Assembly (NCBI GenBank): GCA_037974335.1
Contig: CM075729.1
Span: forward strand, 104,394,799 to 104,458,798
DNA from: Prionace glauca
Taxonomy: Eukaryota > Chordata > Chondrichthyes > Carcharhiniformes > Carcharhinidae
Length of the DNA: 64,000 bases
Direction of reading: 5' to 3'
The position numbers and the translations under genes were made by a program. Every line of letters begins with the position of its first letter. Position 1 is the first letter of the stretch. The notes beneath the pieces were generated by a model. The model did no database searches. It saw only the letters and a program-made list of their open reading frames with translations, and was not told the origin of the DNA. Positions 43,625 to 54,559 of this stretch are shown here, piece after piece.

Positions 43625-44250
43625 ACGTTCAAGTGTGAGGTTTGTGAGAAATTGTTGGAGATGTTCTCAACCCTCCAAAAGCACCAGAGGATCCACACTG
43701 GAGAGAAACTCCAGTTTTCAAAAAGGTTTTACACAATCTGCATATCTCCTGGCCCATCAACACACTCACAGGAGAGAGACAATATTGATGTGAATTCTGT
43801 AATACAGCCTTTACACAGTTGTTGGAACTCAGTGAAGTCTCATGGAATACAATCCTAGTGTGACGTGTGCCAGGATTGTTTCACTTCTCCTCTCTCACCA
43901 AACAGGACACCTCCAAACGGATTTGGAAAGGCTCACCAGCTTTCTTTACACTGAGAGTTATCTGTGTCGTTTGCCCTCCAGTACTCTCATAGGGGAGCTA
44001 TCCTTCTAAAGCACTATCTGTCTCAGCAGTGTCTGTCTCCAGCCTCTCCGCCATCAGTTTAATCATTTCAAGAAGGTCAATTTCAGACCACCTTTCCAAA
44101 CATTACCAATAGAAGACATTAATATGTCTAGAAACTCCTGTATAACTCAGCATCCTTTCAGTACAGCATTAGATACTCACTGACTCCCACTGACCAAGAG
44201 CACAATCAGTGGTTAGAAAGGCTTCAGCTTCTGATCCACCATACTTGTAG
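43625..44250 (+). other. ZNF-D 3' UTR with relic fingers
   Basis: Directly after the stop, one clear finger (FKCEVCEKLLEMFSTLQKHQ) and a frameshifted remnant (GFTQSAYLLAHQ) remain. The shared 3' UTR block is at 43,950-44,075, and 44,160-44,245 matches 19,380-19,470 in reverse. Confidence 0.75.
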
Positions 44251-44254
44251 ATAT

Positions 44255-44550
44255 ATATTTCTATCCATAAAATCCCTACAGTGCAGAAGGAGGCTATTTG
44301 CAGACTCAATAGGCCAACGATCCTCCAAAAGAGCACTCCACCAAGGTCCATCCCCTCAGACTAACCTGGTAGCCTTGCACTTTGATTATGGTTAATCCAT
44401 GTAACCTGCACACGTTTGGACTATGGGAAGAAACCGGAGCAGCCAGAGAAAACCCATGAGGACACAGGGAAAATGTGCAAATTTCAGAGCCCTAGGTCCC
44501 TGATGCTGTGAGGCAGCAGTGCTAATATTGCGCTATCATCTGTTGGGAGC
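44255..44550 (-). mobile_element. HE1-like SINE, type 1
   Basis: Reversed SINE: tail (CCCTACAGTGCAGAAGGAGG), body (AGAAACCGGAGCAGCC) and head (AGGTCCCTGATGCTGTGAGG). It is absent from the ZNF-B copy of this flank, so it arrived after the duplication or was lost there. Confidence 0.8.
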
Positions 44551-45040
44551 CAGACTAACGCACAGGGATTTTAAAGAAACTTCTGTCTAGGATTCTGAGA
44601 GAGTTTCCCCTGGTGTACATGTGTTAGCAAAGTGAGCCAGCTGTCCGGAGTGGGTATGGGATGGAATCAGTCCGTGTTAGTTGGTGATGTGAATTTATAG
44701 ACCCTCTCCAGGCATCAGATGTTTGACTAACACCATGGGTAATGGTTGTATTCTCCTGTGTGGGAGGATTACTATCCTGAGTATGGTGTGGCGAGTCTCT
44801 ATAGACCTGAGTCCCCTCAACCCATTATACCTTGATGTAATAATGGTGTGATATGTTCACCTTAATTTCTTCCAAGATTCATTTCATATTCTGGGAAAGA
44901 TCTTGAATAATTTTCAAATACTTTATTATTTTGGTTGATTCAAAGTTTGTTGTAATGTTTTTCTGCTGTTCTATTAATGTGTAGATTTATAACTCATTGT
45001 ACATTCACTTTTTAGCTTAAATCAGACCACTTGATTTGTC
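44551..45040 (+). repeat. 3' flank of ZNF-D, duplicated at 26,385 and 16,990
   Basis: Shared with 26,385-26,900 and, inverted, with 16,990-17,590 and 15,430-15,565. No coding content is seen. Confidence 0.75.
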
Positions 45041-45079
45041 ACTTCATCTGTCCTTTTTCCATTCCCATCTACTTTAACA

Positions 45080-45355
45080 ACTGTGTCACCTCACTTAATG
45101 TCATCAGTAAACAACCTCAGACTATTTGTTCATCAAAGTCATTGATCAATATGATGAAAAGCTGTGTCTCCAGTACACATCCCAAGGAAACACTATTGTG
45201 CACATCCTGAAAATAAAAGAACATAAACCTTATCTCGTATCTCTGTTTCACAAACAAATCATCAACCCGTGTCACAAGGCTTCCTCCACTTCCAGGTACT
45301 TTCATCTTGGTGAATAATCTGTGCAGGACATTATCAAATGCCTTTGGAAGTCCAT
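45080..45355 (-). mobile_element. CR1-type LINE fragment (RT region)
   Basis: Complement of CR1 RT text (GTCATCAGTAAAC, then the region before it). Strongly degraded and abutting an oppositely oriented CR1. Confidence 0.55.
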
Positions 45356-45735
45356 GTGGACAAACCTTCAGAGAGGCGGCTAAGAGGGGATCTTATTGAA
45401 ACATATGAGATGATTAGAGGTTTAGATAGGGTGGATAGTGATAGCCTTTTTCCTCGGATGGAGAAAGCTAGCATGAGGGGGCATGGCTTTAAATTAAGGG
45501 GGGGTAGCTACAAGACGGATGTCAGGGGTAGGTTCTTTACCCAGCGGGTGGTGAGGGATTGGAATGCCCTGCCTGCTGCAGTTGTAAATGCTCCTAGTTT
45601 GGGGGCATTTAAGAGATCTGTAGATAGGTTTATGGATGAAAAGGGATTGGTATAGGCTAGTGGGTCATTGTTTTTGTAACTGGTCGGCGCAACATCGTGG
45701 GCCAAAGGGCCTGTTCTGCGCTGTAATGTTCTATT
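45356..45735 (+). mobile_element. CR1-type LINE 3' end
   Basis: Open C-terminal frame (GLDRVDSDSLFPRMEKASMR) to a stop at 45,655, then a 3' UTR with CAACATCGTGGGCCAAAGGG. Same subfamily as 25,590-25,955. Confidence 0.85.
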
Positions 45736-46689
45736 AAATAGATCATGCCAGTTACAATGTCTTGCTGTTCAAGAATGTAATAAACTGTAATCACCCAGCG
45801 AACACAATGAAAGTAAGAAATTCAGCCTCTATTCCTGCTGTCTCATTTAAGTACAATCAGGGCTAATCTTTTACCTCAATCCCACCTTCCACACTATACC
45901 CATATTCTTTATTCCCTTTACATCCAAAAATCCATCAATCTCCATCTTGAATATATTCAGTGACTGGACATTACAGCCTCTTGACGTTGTGAGGCATCAG
46001 TGCTAACCACTGTGCCACCCTAATTTTACATATTATCAGTTGACATTTCAAAGTAGTGGCTATGATTTGGTTGTAGGATAAAACTCCTAAAGACAGGAGT
46101 TAAAGGGACAATATTTGCCTGGAAAGGGGAGGTGATGTTACCTATGTGTTGGGAGAAACCTTGCATTGGTTTGTGTCAGTGTAAACCACTTATTCTTGTC
46201 GTCAGATTCCTTTGCAATAAAGACCAACAGGCATTTATTTTCTGAATTATTCACTGAACCTGCATGCTAACTTTGTTTTCCTTGTACAAGTACACCTTTG
46301 AAAATCGACATCTAAAAGTTTCACACCTTTTAAAAAAAATCTGCTTTGCTATTCAGCACGCAGTCGTTATTACAAGATGCATCTGTCCTAAGGATAAACA
46401 GTTGTGCTTGCCAAATGTGGGTCTATGTTAAACATGCCCGTTCACATCTCATGAAATAATTTGCATATTGTAATTGATCCCTTTAGATATTGAATAGTTA
46501 AATACTTGATAATTATAGAGAAGTGAAAGTTTATTCCATCCCCTTACAGCCCACACCTTGATGCTTTTTTGACCTGACGTTTCAATAAATGTTTTAAATA
46601 AGATACCATAATTATTAATTAAATCAATGCAATTCTATGTGCACAATTCAGAATAATAAACACTTATCCATGGGTTTTGACAAGAATTA
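45736..46689. other. Mostly unassigned sequence with repeat fragments
   Basis: A degraded reversed CR1 3' end lies at 45,835-45,975, and the reversed head of an HE1-like SINE (TGCTAACCACTGTGCCACCC) at 45,976-46,022. The AT-rich remainder has no supported gene. Confidence 0.5.
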
Positions 46690-46819
46690 TTTATCGATTT
46701 CTTCATGGAATGTGGGCATTGATGGCAATGCAAGCATTTGTTCCAGCTGTGCTTGGAAAGCTGATGGTGAGCTGCCTTCATGAACCCTTGCAGTCTGTCT
46801 CGTAAATGTTGTGCAATCA

Positions 46820-48707
46820 GGCTGGGCTAGCACTTAATATAAAAAAGGATAGCAAGAGTTTTTATAAATATATAAAAAGGAAGAGGCTGGCTAGGGTAAA
46901 CGTTGGTCCTTTAGAGGATGAGAAAGGGGAGCTAGTGGTAGGGGATAGGGATATGGCTAAGGTCTTGAATAACTTCTTTGTTTCTGTCTTCACGGAGGAG
47001 GACGTGAATAATTTGCCGGGTGTTAGCGATGGAAAGGTGGTAGGAATGGAGGGTCTTAATGACATTACTGTTACTAGAGAGGTGGTGCTCGACAGACTGG
47101 AGGGGCTGATTGTGGACAAGTCCCCAGGACCGGATGGAATGCATCCGAGGGTTCTGAAAGAAATGGCGGAGGTGATAGTGGATGCCTTGGTGGTTATTTT
47201 CCAGACGTCGCTGGATTCCGGGGAAGTGCCGGAAGATTGGAAAACGGCTAATGTTACGCCGTTGTTTAAGAAGGATGCCAGGCAAAAGGCGGGGAATTAT
47301 AGGCCGGTTAGTTTAACGTCTGTGGTAGGTAAAATGTTAGAAACCGTCATTAAGGAGGAAATAGCGAGGCATCTTGAGGGGAATTGCTTGATAGGGCGGA
47401 CGCAACACGGTTTCATTAAAGGGAAGTCGTGTCTGACAAATTTACTGGAGTTCTATGAGGATGTGTCTAGGGCAGTGGATGGAGGAGAGCCGGTGGATGT
47501 GGTCTTTCTGGATTTTCAGAAGGCGTTTGACAAGGTACCTCACAAGAGGTTATTGCAGAAGGTCAGGGGACATGGAGTTGGGGGTAGGGTGTTAGCGTGG
47601 ATAGAGGATTGGTTGTCAAATAGGAGGCAGAGAGTGGGGGTCAATGGATGCTATTCGGATTGGCGGTTGGTAACTAGTGGGGTGCCCCAGGGGTCGGTGC
47701 TGGGGCCTCAGCTATTTACCATTTATATAGATGATCTGGAGGAGGGAACCGAGTGCAGGGTGTCGAAATTTGCTGATGACACCAAGATTGGGGGAAAGGC
47801 AAATTGTGCGGAGGGTGTGGAGAGTCTGCAGAAGGATCTAGATAGGCTGGGCGAATGGGCCAGGAAATGGCAAATGGAATTTAATGTTGGCAAGTGTGAG
47901 GTGGTCCACTTTGGTAGGAGGAATGGTAGGAAGGACTATTACTTACGGGGCGAAAAACTGCAGCAGGCGACGGTGCAGAGGGACCTCGAGGTCCTTGTGC
48001 ATGAGTCGCAAAAACCCAGCTTGCAGGTGCAGCAGGTGGTCAGGAAGGCGAATGGGATGCTGGCCTTCATAGCGAAGGGGATTGAATATAAAAGTAGGGA
48101 GGTCTTGCTGCAGCTGTATAGGGCATTGGTGAGGCCGCAGCTGGAGTACTGTGTGCAGTTTTGGGCGCCGCACCTGCGCAAGGATGTTTTGGCCCTGGAG
48201 GGAGTGCAGAGGAGGTTTACTCGGCTGATACCGGAGTTGAGGGGATTGAGCTATGAGGAGAGGCTGAACAAACTAGGCTTGTACTCGTTAGAGTTTAGAA
48301 GAATGAGGGGAGATCTCATTGAGACGTATAAGATGATGAATGGGATGGATAGGATAGAGGTGGAGAGACTGTTCCCGCTCAAAAAAGACAGTAGGACTAG
48401 GGGGCACAGCCTCAAGATAAAGGGGGGGCGGTTTAGAACAGAGTTGAGGAGGAACTTCTTCACTCAAAGGGTGGTGAATCTTTGGAATTCTCTGCCCGTT
48501 GAAGTGGTGGAGGCTGCCTCGCTAAATATTTTTAAGAAACGGGTTGATGGGTTTTTGATAAGAGAAGGGATTAAGGGTTATGGGGAGAGGGCGGGAAGGT
48601 GGAGCTGAGTCACGACAGATCAGCCATGATCTTATTGAATGGCGGGGCAGGCTCGAAGGGCCAGATGGCCTACTCCTGCTCCTATTTCTTATGTTCTTAT
48701 GTTCTTA
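46820..48707 (+). mobile_element. CR1-type LINE, 5'-truncated, with an intact reverse-transcriptase frame
   Basis: The best preserved LINE in the window. One open frame reaches from just before the RT to the natural stop at 48,608, about 595 LINE residues. Motifs in order: DKSPGPDGMHPRVLKEM, NYRPVSLTSVVGKM, VDVVFLDFQKAFDKVPH, GVPQGSVLGPQLFTIYIDDL and KFADDTKIGG (catalytic FADD), then the C-terminal region (LEYCVQFWAPHLRKDVLAL). The 3' UTR ends in two ATGTTCTT units. The endonuclease is missing through 5' truncation, so the copy cannot move by itself. No target duplication is visible. The intact frame argues for a young insertion. Confidence 0.92.
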
Positions 48708-49045
48708 TCAGTGAACATTTCCCATTCTGACCTTGTGATGCAAGGAAGGTCATTGAAAATGGTTGGGTCTAGGACACGACTTTGAGGAACTCCAACCACC
48801 ACAACTATCTTTTGTGCCAGTTATGACTCCAACCAGCAGAGAGTGTTCCCCCCTGATGCGCATAGACTCCAGTTTTGCTGGGGCTCCTTGAGGCCCCTTT
48901 ATATTAAGAGCAGTCACTATCATCTCTGGAATTCTGCTGTTTTGTCCATGTTTGAACCAAAGCTGCAATGAATTCAGGAGCTGAGTGACCCTAGAGAAGC
49001 CCAAACCAAGCATCATGTTATTGCTGTGCTTCTCTTAGGCAACCA

Positions 49046-49440
49046 AATAAACTAAGGCAACAAATTGAGGATAAATTGAAAAGCAGCCTCTTAAAGAGAT
49101 ACTGCATCAAAATAAAAACAGAATCTCAAAAAAAACTTAAAATATCAAAATAAAATGAAGGGGTCAATAAGACCTGACACGGAAGGTGTTGATGGTGTGA
49201 GCAGACACTACGTGCTCCCTTTCCAGGGAGAGGGGCAGGTCATTGGAATGGATGACCTCTATAACCACCTATTGCCTAGACTGATGAATGGCCAGCTGGC
49301 TTGGCCCCAGAGCAAGTCCATGAGGATGTTCCCCTCTCCCCCTGAATCCTTCTCTGCACCAGCTGCTTGAATATCAGGAGCGTGGGACTGAAGTGCAACC
49401 AAAAAATAGAACAACAGATTTTTCAGAAAACTGCAAAGGG
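49046..49440. other. Unidentified insertion inside an older LINE
   Basis: The flanking LINE text is continuous without this segment. It begins A-rich and contains no recognisable coding motif. Confidence 0.4.
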
Positions 49441-49835
49441 GAGACAATTGGCTAGGTTGGATTTGTCCTGCTTTTTGTGGATAGGATATACCTGGACAAT
49501 TTTCCACATTTTTCCATATCCTGGTTAGATGCCAGTGCTTTAGCTGTACTGGAACAGCCTGGCTAGGGACATGTCTAGTTTTGGAGTACAAGGCTTTAGT
49601 ACTATTGCTGGAATATTGTCAGGCTCATTAGATTTTGCAGTGTCCTGTGCCTTCAGCCATTTCTTGATATGGAGTGAATGAAATTGGCATCTATGCTGCT
49701 TGGAACTTCAGGAGGAAGCCAAGGTGAATCATCCAATTAACACTTCTAACTGAAGATGGTTGTAAATGTCTTTTACACTGATGGGCTGGGTTCCTCCATC
49801 ATCAAGGATGGGGAATGTTTGTTTTATCTATATCT

Positions 49836-49999
49836 CTCTGTAGCAGGAAGTAGCTCCCTCCAGATACACACACAGGTCCAGAACAATGAATACTCTGAGA
49901 AACAAGTTCCATCTGTATTTCTTCTTTAATGGGTTTTAATTGTGATGCAGTTTTATAATATTTGGACCATTATTGCTTGTAAGAGATTGATAAATATAG
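49836..49999. other. Unassigned sequence
   Basis: No supported gene or repeat. Confidence 0.3.
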
Positions 50000-50185
50000 T
50001 TATGGCTACTTATTGGTTGGAACCAAACTAAAACGAAATGGGCCAGAATTCTCCTGTTCTGCCTTGTTACCGCTCTCAGTGAGAACAGAAAATTTGGTAC
50101 TCAGCCAAATCTACATTCACTGCAACGGGACTGGAGAGTCCCAGCTGCAAGTGAGGCCAGAGAATTCCAGTCAAGAATTCATATC
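50000..50185 (+). repeat. Unnamed dispersed repeat, copy 1
   Basis: Diverged inverted counterpart of 51,540-51,720 (shared GAGAACAGAAAATTTGG against GAGAATGGAAAATTTGG on the minus strand, and CATTCACTGCA). Not recognised as a named family. Confidence 0.65.
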
Positions 50186-50264
50186 CATTCAGAAACTGAA
50201 TTGGATGCTTGGTGAACTAATTACATACCAATTGCTTTCATAACTGCTTGCTGTACCTGCATCT

Positions 50265-50395
50265 GTTGGAAGGATTTGCGGGTTTACTCTCAGCCAGTTT
50301 GGCCGCATTATGACTACACCTTCATCAAGTCCTGGAGTGGGACTCGAACCCAGAACTTCTGGCTCAGGGTCAGGGACATTATCCACTGCACCTCA
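50265..50395 (-). mobile_element. tRNA-headed SINE
   Basis: The minus-strand text has an A-box-like GGTGCAGTGGATAATG and a B box GGGTTCGAGTCCC at tRNA spacing, followed by a tRNA-unrelated part. It looks tRNA-derived but lacks a tRNA fold. Confidence 0.65.
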
Positions 50396-50679
50396 CAATC
50401 TCCCCACTGCATTTATCTGGATGCATATTATTTTAGCCACAGCCAAGTTTCTAATATCACTCGCAAATGTTTGTGGTGAACGGAATTGCTACCAATGGTC
50501 TGATTCAATCTGAAAATGTTTCTGGATTCCACAAGGGATGAGACATTCTGTAGGGAAATACAATTAGTGTTTGTATGAGGATAGTTATGTGAGCATACAT
50601 GCCATTGTGTTACCTTATGGCTCATGCCACTTGTCAGATGCAGCTGCTCTGCAATTCAAACTTGACAAAATCCTAGTAT

Positions 50680-50830
50680 TAATCTGTGATGTTGAAACAT
50701 CAAAATCAGAAATGGGAGAGGTATTTTATGACCACATATCTAAAGTACATCATTGGCTGCTAAGCACTTTGAGATGTCCTGGTGGTCACGCTGTGCTACA
50801 TAAATGCAAGTGTCTTTCTTTTAATATTCA
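50680..50830 (+). mobile_element. LINE or SINE 3' end
   Basis: The text CATTGGCTGCTAAGCACTTTG, then CTACATAAATGCAAGTGTCT and a TCTTTC tail, is a typical LINE-type 3' terminus; a degraded relative lies at 15,205-15,260. Confidence 0.5.
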
Positions 50831-50839
50831 GAGAAATGT

Positions 50840-51539
50840 TCTCCCACCACATGACTATGGAACACCTCTTTCAAAATATACTTTATTTATAATATCTAGA
50901 AAGATCCCATAGTGTCACATTTGATCTGTTCTGTAAAGTACAACATAGATCAATTTTGTTTAGATCAGGAGGAGATGCTACATTTAATGTCAAACATTCT
51001 CTGATACAAACATTCTGAGGAATTTTAGATGACTTGAAAGATGACTTTGGTTGCACTTCAGATGGTGAAATTTGAATTCCATAAATATCTGGAATTAAAA
51101 GTTGATGATTGTCATAAAAATCCCATTTGTTTCATAAATGCCCTTTAGGGAAGGGTAAACTTATGTGGTCTAAGCTACATATGATATTGAATGACACAGC
51201 AGACTTGATAGGCTAAATGGCCCACTTCTGCAATTATGTCTTTTGATCTTATGGAATCCAGATCCACAGTAATGTGGTTAACTCTGAAATGCGCCCAAAA
51301 TGGCTGAACAAACTACTCAGTTCAAGGACAATTAAAGATCTGCACATCCTATGAATGAAGAAACAAAAAAGAAATCCCTTTAAGTCTGGGATAAATCCAT
51401 CACAGATGTCACACAGGGCAATCCATCAAGAATCAGGCTGGGCAGGGTTTCACTACCAGTCCACACCAATTCTTGGGATATGGAGTCCAGATGATGGGTC
51501 AAGGCTGAGCCTGTGTCTAATGACATCATTTTGCGAGAT
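50840..51539. other. Mostly unassigned sequence
   Basis: A CR1-like 3' tip is recognisable at 51,150-51,250 (CTTGATAGGCTAAATGGCCC). Nothing else is supported. Confidence 0.4.
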
Positions 51540-51720
51540 ATCCTGGTTGGAATTTTCCAACCTTGTCTGCAGCTGGAATTCTCCAGTCCCACTGCAGTGA
51601 ATGGAGATTTGACTGGATGCCAAATTTTCCATTCTCACTGGTAAATGGTAATGATGTATGAGACCTGTTTCTCTTTGGTTTGCACCAATAAGCAGCCATT
51701 TATTATCAAATCTCTTACAA
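51540..51720 (-). repeat. Unnamed dispersed repeat, copy 2
   Basis: Inverted counterpart of 50,000-50,185. Confidence 0.65.
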
Positions 51721-51919
51721 CAACAACATTTGCTGATATAGATCACAACTGTCAGTTATTAATCCCCAGCCTCAACCTGTTTCTATACACAGGGTCTGTG
51801 CAAATATACAGTTTACAATTTAAATCTAGTTAAACTATGGCTATCCTAAAAACCCAAGTAACTGCAGATTTAAAATGTATATATTGTCAAAGGCAGAAAT
51901 GAATCTTTACAACATATCG

Positions 51920-52333
51920 GCAAATAGAAGAATGAGGGGAGATCTCATTGAGACGTATAAGATGATGAATGGGATGGATAGGATAGAGGTGGAGAGGCTC
52001 TTCCCGCTCAGAAAGGACAGTAGGACTAGGGGGCACAGTCTCAAGGTAAAGGGGGGGCGGTTTAGAAAGGAGTTGAAGAGGAACTTCTTCACTCAAAGGG
52101 TGGTGAATCTCTGGAATTCTCTGCCCGTTGAGGTGGTGGAGGCTGCCTCGCTAAATATTTTTAAGACGCGGGTTGATGGGTTTTTGATAAGCGAGGGGAT
52201 TAAGGATTATGGGGAGAGGGTGGGACTGTGGAACTGAGACATGACCGATCAGCCATGATCTTATTGAATGGCGGGGTAGGCTCGAAGGGCTGGATGGTCT
52301 ACTCCTGCTCCTATTTCTTATGTTCTTATGTTA
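51920..52333 (+). mobile_element. CR1-type LINE 3' end
   Basis: Open C-terminal frame (RRMRGDLIETYKMMNGMDRI) to the stop at 52,237, then the 3' UTR and a TTCTTATG tail. Same subfamily as 46,820-48,707 and little decayed. Confidence 0.9.
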
Positions 52334-53870
52334 AATTAGTCAGTAACAAGAATTAATCAACCATGATGTTTTTATCCAATATCTCAGAAACCCAACTCTT
52401 CTCACATCGGATGACATTCATTTCATACCCGTTCATAACAGGATACATCTGTCTAAAACTGTTTCGTACACAACAGTTTAGATTATACTTGATACACATC
52501 TTTTCACCATGTGGTAATTTGCATACAGCAATTTATACTCATACATGCATTATTGCTAAATACTTGTTGTTATTTTTGCAGTATCTCATCTACAAGTTCT
52601 GTTTGAACCGGAGCACAGGACAAAAGGAGAGATTTCATTGAGCATTTTTCTAAATGGTGAAGTTATTTAAATTTCTCCTGCTTGAGCAATTATTGACAAG
52701 AGGCAAACAATTTGAAATGATCACAGTGATTGGGAGAGAGGTTAGGAGAATTTCTTTAGTTGTTTGAACAGTGTCTATATTTCAAAAGTGTACTTCATTC
52801 GTCAAAAAAGCACTGTGGACCTCCAGGCACTGACCTTTCTTTTCGGGATTCCGGCATTTCCAATTTTTCGTCTTGTTTTTTACTATGTATGCTCTTTTTT
52901 AATTAAAAAAATTGCTGGCTAAAACGGCTCTCCCTGTGAATTGTCACAGGGAGTGGGGATGCAAAGAGAATCATTTATTTTAAAGGGGAAATCAGACCAG
53001 TATTTGAGACAGTGGTAGAGATTGGTTAGTCAGATGACAAGGTTCACAGAAGCTGTCAACAGTGGGTCAGAGTTCAGACACTAAGGCCTGGATTTCTGCT
53101 ACTGTGACAGGTTTCCCGAGTGGGGAAATTTCCCAACATCTCCAAGCCCCACGATGCATCAGTTTAAGACCCTGACTTCAAATCCAAGTTCAATCTCTGC
53201 CCCTCACATCTGCAGTACAGCTATCTCCCATTCTCCAGGTGTCATCCCATTTGCTAGTATGTCAAACAGATCCACTGTCTCACTCAGCAGCTGGCAAGAT
53301 CCTGAAGCTTGTTGCTCACCAGACCTCTTTCCTCTGATAAGTCATTCCTGCTCTTGCTGCCAAGAATATTAAACCTTCACAATTTATGCCCCACCCCTGG
53401 AATGTCCTACTCTTTCCACCAGCATACTGACCATCCAGTGGCCAGAACTGTTGTAATTTTGATTGATGAGCTGAAGGGAAGTGGATTCTGCAGCAGATCA
53501 GGGACCTTCAAGAGAACACGAGGCTCCCAGGAGATTCTTGGTAACCCATCGCTGCAGGACCAGGGGAGACAAGTCTAGAGAACAATTGATTGATACTGCT
53601 CTCTGGATAGTGTCATGGGCAGCAGTTAGACAGCGGGAGTGAGAGAAACTAGAACACAAAACAGAGCTAAAGAGCCTTTATGTTCCCCTTGTGGTTTTTA
53701 ATAGACAAGTTTATCTCAGTGAAGGGAAAGAGCAGTAATGAATGAAAGGAGGTGACCCATGGTCAAATTGAGGAGGAGGGAAGAAGCTTCACTACCTGAC
53801 CTTATCTGGGTATGCTCAACACTGATGGTGGGTTAACAGAAACTGTTCCTTCCCACAAACACATCTGATC
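52334..53870. other. Unassigned sequence downstream of the MHC class I gene
   Basis: Likely 3' UTR or flank of the MHC gene on the minus strand. I cannot point to a secure polyadenylation signal or another gene here. Confidence 0.35.
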
Positions 53871-53872
53871 AG

Positions 53873-54187
53873 AGAATTCCTACAGTGCAGAAAGAGGCAT
53901 TCAGCCCATCAAATCTGCACTGACCACAATCCCACCCAGGCCCTATCCTCATAACCCCACATATTTACCCTAGCTAGTCCCCCTGACACTAAAGGGCAAT
54001 TTAGCATGGCGAATCCACCTAACCCGCACATCTTTGGACTGGAGGAGGAAACCAGAGCACCCGGAGGAAACCCATGCAGACACTGGGAGAATGTGTCAAC
54101 TCCACACAGACAGTGACCCAAGCTGGGAATCGAACCCAGGTCCCTGGTGTTGTGAGGCAGCAGTGCTAACCACTGTGCCACCCCAAT
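53873..54187 (-). mobile_element. HE1-like SINE, type 1, near full length
   Basis: Reversed SINE from tail (CCTACAGTGCAGAAAGAGG) to head (GGAATCGAACCCAGGTCCC, then GTGCTAACCACTGTGCCACC). Both promoter-box regions are present. Confidence 0.85.
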
Positions 54188-54559
54188 ATTGATGGATCTC
54201 CCATGCAGTAACCAAGGCTGGTCAATTCCAGATTGGAGTTATTCACTTCATTGCTGGAGCTTGTGTCTTTTAGAGACCGTTGGAATTTTATGGCCTTGCT
54301 CATCCCTTAACCTTAAAATCCCAGCCAAGGTCGACATACCTTCCCATTGTCCGCCCCTTGCCTGCTCTGATTCCCATAGAGGGCGGGCAGTAAAATTCTG
54401 ATTTGTATCATGGATTTCCACTCTCACTGAGTGAGAACTCATGACAAATGTCAAGGTGCAAAAGCAGTGAGTCTGTGATAAAACACAATCCTGTCTCTCC
54501 CCAAATCCACAGGTCCTGGTTTGATGATGTTGTTAAACTCCAGTGAGTGACTCCATACC

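Larger units (their letters stand above)
46690..49835 (-). mobile_element. Older LINE family, interrupted by two insertions
   Basis: Minus-strand LINE in three parts: 46,690-46,819 (3' end, with an internal deletion), 48,708-49,045 (RT region) and about 49,441-49,835 (upstream RT region). I recognise the parts by continuity with the family seen at 37,205-37,800 and by a common repeat order. The CR1 at 46,820-48,707 and an unidentified segment at 49,046-49,440 interrupt it. Frames are decayed. Confidence 0.65.

Noticed and set aside
42468-43793. Second long reading frames overlapping ZNF-D
   Set aside because: They are shifted-frame shadows of the repetitive finger codons, rich in RNHS and FTQGR-like text. 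Similar shadows occur over ZNF-B and ZNF-C.
50265-50395. tRNA gene on the minus strand
   Set aside because: The promoter boxes are at tRNA spacing, but the arms do not pair and a SINE body follows.
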